Below, one piece after another: positions 17,675 to 26,800 of a stretch of DNA of 64,000 nt. The stretch covers positions 30,391,564-30,455,563 of the forward strand of contig CM054177.1 of NCBI GenBank assembly GCA_028829895.1, in the 5' to 3' direction. Source of the DNA: Sinotaia quadrata. Lineage: Eukaryota; Mollusca; Gastropoda; Architaenioglossa; Viviparidae. The notes beneath the pieces were generated by a model that did no database searches, was not told the origin of the DNA, and worked only from the letters and a program-made list of their open reading frames with translations. Position numbers and translations under genes: made by a program. Numbering within the stretch: the first letter of the stretch is position 1; every line of letters starts with the position of its first letter.

Positions 17675-20600
17675 ACAAATAATGCACTGCAAAGTAAACT
17701 ACTACTTTCTTGAAAATATATACAACAGAAACTTTGCACTCTGAATGAAAGCTGACACTAGATTTTTTTTTTAAAGCAGTGATTTTTGTTTTATTTTAGA
17801 GATTTTTTCCTATAATCTTCGCAATAATAATAATAATCAATACTGTCAAGATCTGCAAAGAAGACATTAACATCACGTTAGAGAAATGTGGAAAAATTAT
17901 TGTCCAGAAAGGCAGGATCAAAAGTGTAGAAGGCCATACGAAACACCTTTAATCAGCTACACCTGAGGTAACATAGATTGGACAACAAATGAAATAAATG
18001 ATCTGGACAGAAAAACAAGAAAACTACTCAAAATGCATACAGCCCTACATCCAAAAGCAGGCGTAGACATGCTCTATGTGTCTCGAAAAATGGGAGGCGG
18101 ATGACTCAAGAAAATCAAAGATGTAATTGAAGGAGAAATTATAGGCCTGATGGACTACATCTAGAATACAATGATGATGAGACATTGATGGAAGTAGTAA
18201 AGTTGAATGGATTATACAAATAGACAAAGGAACATGGAAAAAAAGCCCAGGCATTAGCAAAGTCTCTCCATGGACAGTATGAGCGACAAACTGATGAAAT
18301 AAAATATCGACAAAACAATCAACATACAGATAGTTGAAAAGACAGGTTTGAAAGTAGAAACAAAAGCTCTCATAACAGCTGCTCAAGATCAAGCACAAAA
18401 CACGAAATCACCCAAAACAAAAATCATGAAAATCTCAAATTATTCTAAAGGCAGATTACAAAAAAATATGGATGAAACAACAGAACATATTTTATCTTTT
18501 CGGTTTCTGTTTGCAACAAAATATATCAAATGTGTCTCAATGAAGGGAGAAAAATCTTACCTAGAAACCTATTTAAGAACTATGGAGTAAAAACCCCAGA
18601 AAGAACATGGGTGCACCGGAAGATAAGAACAGATCGAAGACCAGACATTGTTCTCAACAAGTCTAACAGAACAGCATTAATCATCGATGTTACTGTTCCA
18701 AGTGAAAGAAACATAAAAACGAGAGAAAGATGAAAAGTAGAAAAATATGAGGATCTCAGGTTAGAAATCCAAAAACTGTGGAATGTAAAAGCAAAGTAAT
18801 ACCTGTGGTCACAGGAGCCCTGGGGAACAAAACACCCGAGTTGAATAAACTACCTGGAAACCAAAGACTCGCCCTACTACTAAAAGCAGCGTTCCTGGGA
18901 AGTATCCAAAATCTTCCGTAAAACCTTGGATCTCACATAATCTTGGTAAGATTCCAAGTCTTGGTTCACAACCGACAGTCAACAGAAGTCGTGAAAAAGT
19001 CTGAATAATAATAACACTAGCGAACTTTTTCATACTAATCTGATAATGACCATGACTTTTAGATTTTTCGTGCATATATGTTTTTATGGTTATCAATAGG
19101 CGTTCGTATCTAGGCAGGTAAAATTATATCAGCGTCTCTTCATTCATGTATGTGCTTTACCATTAATACTAGTTATTTATTTTTTTTATATATGGAGTGT
19201 TTGTTGTAGCTGCCATTTGCTGTTCAGGAAGCTTTCTTCATTCTTGAGAAAACTGTTTTTGTGTGTAAGTGTATTGATGCTACCGCTATCTTTTTGAATC
19301 TGATTAAAATTTATTTTAATAATCTGATTTAATTTATTTCCCGGTGCATATAGCTCTCTCTGCCTGACCTGGAACTGTGGCCCGGTGACGAGAGCCGTGT
19401 GCGTGTGTAGCCAGGATACGAAGAGCAAAAAGGGGCGACCGTCCGCGTGCCGGGACTCAAGGAACTGAGAACTTTCAAAGACAAGTTTCCGCGTGGCGCT
19501 TGCCAGGTCTATCGGTTGTTCCACCAACTCGTAATTCCTGTCGAAAATGAAGTAAAACGTGACTGTAAGAGCTTGTAGGCCTACTTATATGTCCAAAATT
19601 AAATAAAACGTGACTGTAAGAGCTTGTACTTATATTATGTCCAAAATTAAATAAAACGTGACTGTAAGAGCTTGTACTTAAATGTCCAAAATGAAATAAA
19701 ACGTGACTGTAAGAGCTTGTACTTATATTATGTCCAAAATTAAATAAAACGTGACTGTAAGAGCTTGTACTTATATTATGTCCAAAATTAAATAAAACGT
19801 GACTGTAAGAGCTTGTACTTAAATGTCCAAAATGAAATAAAACGTGACTGTAAGAGCTTGTACTTATATTATGTCCAAAATTAAATAAAACGTGACTGTA
19901 AGAGCTCGTACTTATATGTCCAAAATTAAATAAAACGTGACTGTAAGAGCTTGTACTTATATGTCCAAAATTAAATAAAACGTGACTGTAAGAGCTTGTA
20001 CTTATATGTCCAAAATTAAATAAAACGTGACTGTAAGAGCTTGTACTTATATGTCCAAAATTAAATAAAACGTGACTGTAAGAGCTCGTACTTATATGTC
20101 CAAATTAATAAGTAAAACGTGTCTATAATATTTGGCTGATGTGAAATCAATTAATGTTGAAAACTGAAACAATGAGGACTCCCACTGCCAAAGAGTGGTA
20201 AATGTCACGACAATGAGGACTCCCACTGCCAAAGAGTGGTAAATGTAACGACAATGAGGACTCCCACTGCCAAAGAGTGGTAAATGTAACGACAATGAGG
20301 ACTACCACTGCCAAAGAGTGGTAAATGTAACGACAATTAACCCTTTCTCTAAGAGTCAAATAAGTCTGTAAAAAAGGGAAATGATAAATATGACTTCAGT
20401 TAGTCTTGTCTTTAAGCAAGAATCGTGTTTTAAAAAAAAAAATATGGAAACAATCACGTATTAATCTAGAAAAACAGTCGCTTTATCGATTCTGACTCTA
20501 TAATGTTAGTTTATATATATTTCTAAAACTTAAAGATAATTGAATGCAGATATTACTCAATATCGACTATTTGCTATCATATTTTTATGTTTTTAAATTA

Positions 20601-20788
20601 CAATTTAATAAATTACCAACTATCTACAACACACTTTCGTGACAGAATTCCTAAGAACAACGCAGGTGTACTGAAATAAAGATTGAATACATCCGAAAAA
20701 CAGCCCAGTTTAATTTGAAATAACGGTATGTATTTAACAAAATAGCTCAGTGTACTTTAGAGTAGAATATATATACATATATATATAC

Positions 20789-20835
<47 letters not shown>

Positions 20836-23800
20836 ACTTTGACTGAAGTAACTTATGTATCTAAAAAAATATAGATGTCTCCTCTGAAGAAATATATGGA
20901 AATAGTTGCAGAATTAATTTGGTTTGCACACAAATGTGTGCTAGGGTTCACATTTCAATCAGTAATTGTATCTGAAGAGGCTGAGATAGACACCTTAATG
21001 TACCGTACATGAAGAAATATAACAAAGAAGTTAAAGTTTCACTCGGATTTTCTAAGACATTTGTGATAGAATTCTACAAAAGAACTCATCGCATTGAAAG
21101 AAACGTGTGACAAGGGTTAAAGATATAACTCAATGCATTTTAAGGATCATGTGACAAGGGTTAAAGATGTAGCTCAATGCATTTTAAGAACAATGTGAAA
21201 AGGGTTAAAGATATAACTCAATGCATTTTAAGGATCATGTGACAAGGGTTAAAGATATAACTCAATACATTTTAAGGATCATGTGACAAGGGTTAAAGAT
21301 ATAGCTCAATACATTTTAAGGATTATGTGACAAGGGTTAAAGATATAGCTCAATTAATTTTAAGAATCTTGTGACAAGGGTTAAAGATATAGCTTAATGC
21401 ATTTTAAGAATAGTGTGACAAGGGTTAAAGATATAGCTCAATTAATTTTAAGAATCTTGTGACAAGGGTAAAAGATATAACTCAATGCATTTTAAGGATC
21501 GTGTGACAAGGGTTAAAGATATAGGTCAATTCAGTTTAAGAATCGTGCGACAAGGGTTAAAGATATAGCTTAACACAGTTTAAGAATCGTCTGACAAGGG
21601 TTAAAGATATAGCTGAATGTAGTTTAAGGATCGTGTGACAAGGTTTATAGATATTAACTGAATGCATTAGAAGAAAGGTGTTACAAGGTTTTAAAGATAA
21701 ATCTCAATTCTGAAGAAACGAGTGACAAGGCTATTATGATGGAGAAAAGTCGTTTTCTTATATATAAAAATATTTTCTATGAATATTATTTTATATTATT
21801 ACATAAAACGCAGCTTAAACAAAATATTTTAGTCTGGCAGAACGACAGTTAACCACGTTTGTTGCTCTCGATACCACTTTCTTTAAAGGCCGAGCACCTG
21901 TTACATAAAGTACTGACTTGTCCCCATATGACATGTATTTTGTTATCATCGTTAGGAAATAGGAAATACTAGACTGACGTCAGAATGTTCGTTGTTTAGA
22001 GTGCACACACGGCAGGGTCATTGGTGATAGTATCGGACCTTCGGGATGGCGAAAGGAATGAAGTCAAGCGAGGACCCCAAAGGAAGTATTAGGACGAAAA
22101 CGCCAATTTCGATTAGAGAACTAGCATCTATCTAAATTAAATTAGCCCACACGAAACTGTCCCAGTTACTGATTTAGCATAAATAATCGTTGAGTCCTTT
22201 CTTTGTCACTGCAATAACCAGAGCGCCGAGTTACTCGAGTTCTTGGCAAGCCATTGACCGGTATATGTTTAAACAGCAATTATAAATATCCGAGCTCTTC
22301 TTGATAAGCCATCCACAACTTTCCTGACCTTGTTTAAAATATATGTCAAGGTCGGTGATGTTGGTAAATCCTCAAGGCCTTTGTGGTCAATTGCCGGTTT
22401 TGTGAATTGTTAAAGTATTGAAAGTGTTTGTTTTGAGCCGCTCGATAGAAGTTAGTCATTTTTATAATTTTACATAAAAATAGATAATTTGAAAGTAAGA
22501 TTGGATCATCAAAATTATACGTAGAGGAGACGACCAGATGGGTTAGAATTCCCGCATTAAATTTTTTTCTCCGATTTCTGGAAATAATTCGTGACGACTA
22601 AAACTGTCTCAATGCATATAAATAATTCGTGACGACTAAAACTCTGTCTCAATGCATATAAATAATTCGTGACGACTAAAACTCTGTCTCAATGCATATA
22701 AATAATTCGTGACGACTAAAACTCTGTCTCAATGCATATAAATAATTCGTGACGACTAAAACTCTGTCTCAATGCATATAAATAATTCGTGACGACTAAA
22801 ACTCTGTCTCAATGCATATAAATAAAGAGATTTGTGAAGAGGTCTGAAAAAGTTACTAACTCAAGCAAGTGAGTTAGAGAACTGAAGAAACTGTTACACA
22901 GATTGAAAACTAACTTTTGTATTTGAAGAAATATGTAATAAATTATGAAGTTATAACTCAGTACACCTGAAACAGCGTTCGATAGGGTCTGAAGGTATAG
23001 TTAAAAACGTACCTCAAAAAATATTTGATAGAGGTCCAGAGATCTAACCAAAAATGTACCTCAGAAAACGTTTGATAGGGGGCCGAAGATCTAACCCAAA
23101 ATACACCTGAAGAAGCGTTTTATAGGTGTCTGAAGATCTAACTGGGTGTGCCTGAAGACCTCATTCAGTACCTGAAAACAAATGAGTTGAGGAAACCCAT
23201 GTACTCGACGAGCCAAAAGGTAAATCCACACACTGTGATTGACGTCAGCATGAGTATGATTGTCAGCGCTGTAATACTTCGGCCCAGTACTCCCATCCAC
23301 ATCAAAAGCAAGCCACATATGCACGTCGCCAGAGAGATGGTACTGGTGACAACCAGCAAGGGCGGCTTGGCTTTACGCCACATCTTCTCCTCACGACGGT
23401 CGAAATCCTGACAGGCAAATGAACACGTAGAATTATATCAGGTCTAACAGGGGCATTCCATAGCAAAAACCAAAAAGTTTTGTGAAATTGCCTATAAATC
23501 AAAACCATCGTGAGGGGATCAAATCTGGATCACAAGACATTCACAAGTTTATCGTTTTATTCGACCAAGCTCTTGTTGGCAATGTGAATGTTTTTATTTC
23601 ATTAACAACGTTTCAATAATGACATAAAAGCTCTCGTTGGCAATGTGAATGTTTTTATTTCATTAACAACGTTTCAATGATGACATAAAAGCTCTCGTTG
23701 GCAATGTGAATGTTTTTTATTTCATTAATGACGTTTCAACGATGACATACAAACATTTACCTAGTTCAAAAACTCAGCAGTAACAGGAGTTTCCTCAATT

Positions 23801-26800
23801 AACATACAAAGTCCAAAGATATATTCACTCACAACACTAAATCCGCACTCAAAAGAGTCTAAAAATAAGTTCCTGCGAAAACTAACCTTTATGTTTGACA
23901 GAGGAAGCCCATAGAAATAGTCAAAGCCTTGGTTGAGTGGATGCATGTGATCAGGGTCTGCACGATGGTCACTCCAACCTAGATGCCACTTACCTGCGTT
24001 CAAGAACGATAATCAAAGATTATCAAAGAATGTCTAAGTGGATAGGTTTTGGACGGTTCTATGACATCAGGGTGGGCGACATTTTACAAATGACACTTTG
24101 TGGGCGACATTTTACAAACGACACTTAGCGGGCGACATTTTACAAACGACACTTAGTGGGCGACATTTTACAAACGACACTTAGTGGGCGACATTTTACA
24201 AACGACACTTAGCGGGCGACATTTTACAAACGACACTTAGTGGGCGACATTTCACAAATGACTCTTAGTGGGCGACATTTTACAAACGACACTTAGCCGG
24301 CGACAAGTGGCTAACGTCAACTAGCTACTGCCACATGCCTAGCAACAACTGGCGAACTCATGTGACTTTTGCATAATACGATATACGACATTTTGCTAAA
24401 CAACAGGAAATAACGTAAGTAATTAGGCCTACATGATTTATTCTACAGATGTAAGTTATGTGCATTGCCTCGTAAAAATTTAGCAAATGTACGATTGTTG
24501 TAGTCGGCCACAACGTTGCTTATTCTTTCATTTGTAATGCGATACACGCGTTTAGGTATGTAGGTTTGACCAGATAGCAACTGAACAACAGTAAGTCTGC
24601 GCAGTTCATTTTCCTGTTTGAGTTGATCCAGCAATTTCCACAGTTATGGGTGAATGCTTTGCAAGGAACTTGAAAACCACAGTGCCAGCCTTCCACGCTG
24701 TTATTGGTGCGAGGCAATGACTCAACTACACGTTGATTTACATTCCTCAGAGTTAATGAAAATATTGATTTCGGCGATTACCTCGTCTGTTTGGTCGTCC
24801 ATTGAAGTTGTCCTCAAAGTAGTCAACTATGGGTTCAGCACGATCAGGATATCTAGCAGTTATCAGGGCGTCAAATGCGTCCACTGCATCAGATGCCGGA
24901 ATGAAAGCAATAGCAGTCAGCATGCGTACAAACAGCGAAAAGTCTTCCTCTGTGTAATCAGTGTGTAAACCGTGGTGCTGAAATTGGCGGTATATGCATT
25001 GCGAGAAGTGATAGAAACACCCAGACCGTGAAACATTTGGAAATACAAATTGTACAGCGTTTATTATGGCACGTTCAAAATCAGTAATAATTAATTCTGG
25101 GTTGAATTGGCACAATTTACTAAATTCTAGTAGCAATCGTAGGTAAGTTTGCTGAGTCTTATTTGGAAGTAATGTATATACAGCCAGCTCAACTGACCCT
25201 GCTAGGTATACGTGCAAAGTGAACCACTGATAGTTGTGGTGAACACTGCTGGTTGTTGTGACCTTTACTGACCTAGTATTACTGTGGCCTACCCAGCTGT
25301 TTTAGGCGACCTTTACTGACCTAGTATTACTGTGACCTTTATTAACCTAGTATTACTGTGGCCTACCCAGCTGTTTTTGGCGACTTTTACTGACCTAGTA
25401 TTGCTGTAACCTTTACTGACCTAGTATTGCTGTGGCATACCCAGCTGTTTTTGGTGACTTTTACTGATCTAGTATTGCTGTGGTATATATACCCAGCTGT
25501 TTTGGCGACCTTTACTGATCTAGTATTGCTGTGGTATGTATACCCAGTTGTTTTGGCGACCTTTACTGACCTAGAATTGCTGTGGCATACCCAGCTATTT
25601 TGGCGACCTCTGCTACAGTCAGTTCAGATGCCAGTAGACCTGCGTCACATGCAGTAAAAATTGGTAACGGCACATTGTGAGTTGGCGCCATTCCTAGAAT
25701 TGAGCACACATAAAATAATGCGATTATGTGAAAGTTACAACAGGTCATATTTACAAAAAGGTTGCTTTTTAAGTTACAACAGGTCATATTTACAAAAAGT
25801 TTTTTTTTAAGTTACAACAGGTCATCCTTATGGAACTTTTTCAGAAAAAATCGAATCCAGATACTAAAGGAAATCTAAAAAATTATATCTGAAGTGTTGG
25901 AATATATCGATATATTTAGATCTACAGTCTAATTGCACATTTCTTTGAGTGGCCGGGAAATCTAGGCACTAGTCTTTGAAAAAGGGAATTGAGGATATCA
26001 TGATCTCTAGGGAATCTTCTAAACAACATAACTCACCCTAGCTTAGATATATTGCGGTTATCACCCCAAATTGAAAGCACATTTATTACGTATTGTAAGA
26101 ACAGTGTTTTAGTGTTAGTGATTGTAATGAGTTTTGTAAGAACAGTGTATGTTGTAGTGTTAGTGATGGTAATAAGAGTTTTGTAAGAACAGTGTTGTAG
26201 TGTTAGTGATGGTAATAAGAGTTTGGTAAGAACAGTGTTGTAGTGTTAATGATTGTAATAAGAGTTTTGTAAGAAGGGTGTTGTAGGTTAGTGATGGTAT
26301 TAAAAGTTTTGTAAGAACAGTGTTTGTTGTAGTGTTAGTGATGGTATTAAAAGTTTTGTAAGAACAGTGTTTGTTGCAGTGTTAGTGATGGTATTAAAAG
26401 TTTTGTAAGAGCAGTGTTTGTTGTAGTGTTAGTGATGGTAATAAGAGAGATACTAGTAATAGCAGTAGTAAAGATGTAAGGTACTGGAATTACCACCAAC
26501 AGTAATATAAGTAGTGGTAAAAGCAGTATGGATAGTAATATAGTAGAAGTAGTGATAGCAATTCTAGCTAGTAGTAATTAGTAGTAATATAGTATAAATA
26601 GTGATAGCAATTCTAGCAGTAATTAGTAGTAATATAGTATAAATAGTGATAGCAATTCTAGCAGTAATTAGTAGTAATATAGTATAAATAGTGATAGCAA
26701 TTCTAGCAGTAATTAGTAGTAATATAGTAGAAATAGTGATAGCAATTCTAGTAGTAATTAGTAGTAATATAGTAGAAATAGTGATAGCAATTCTAGTAAT

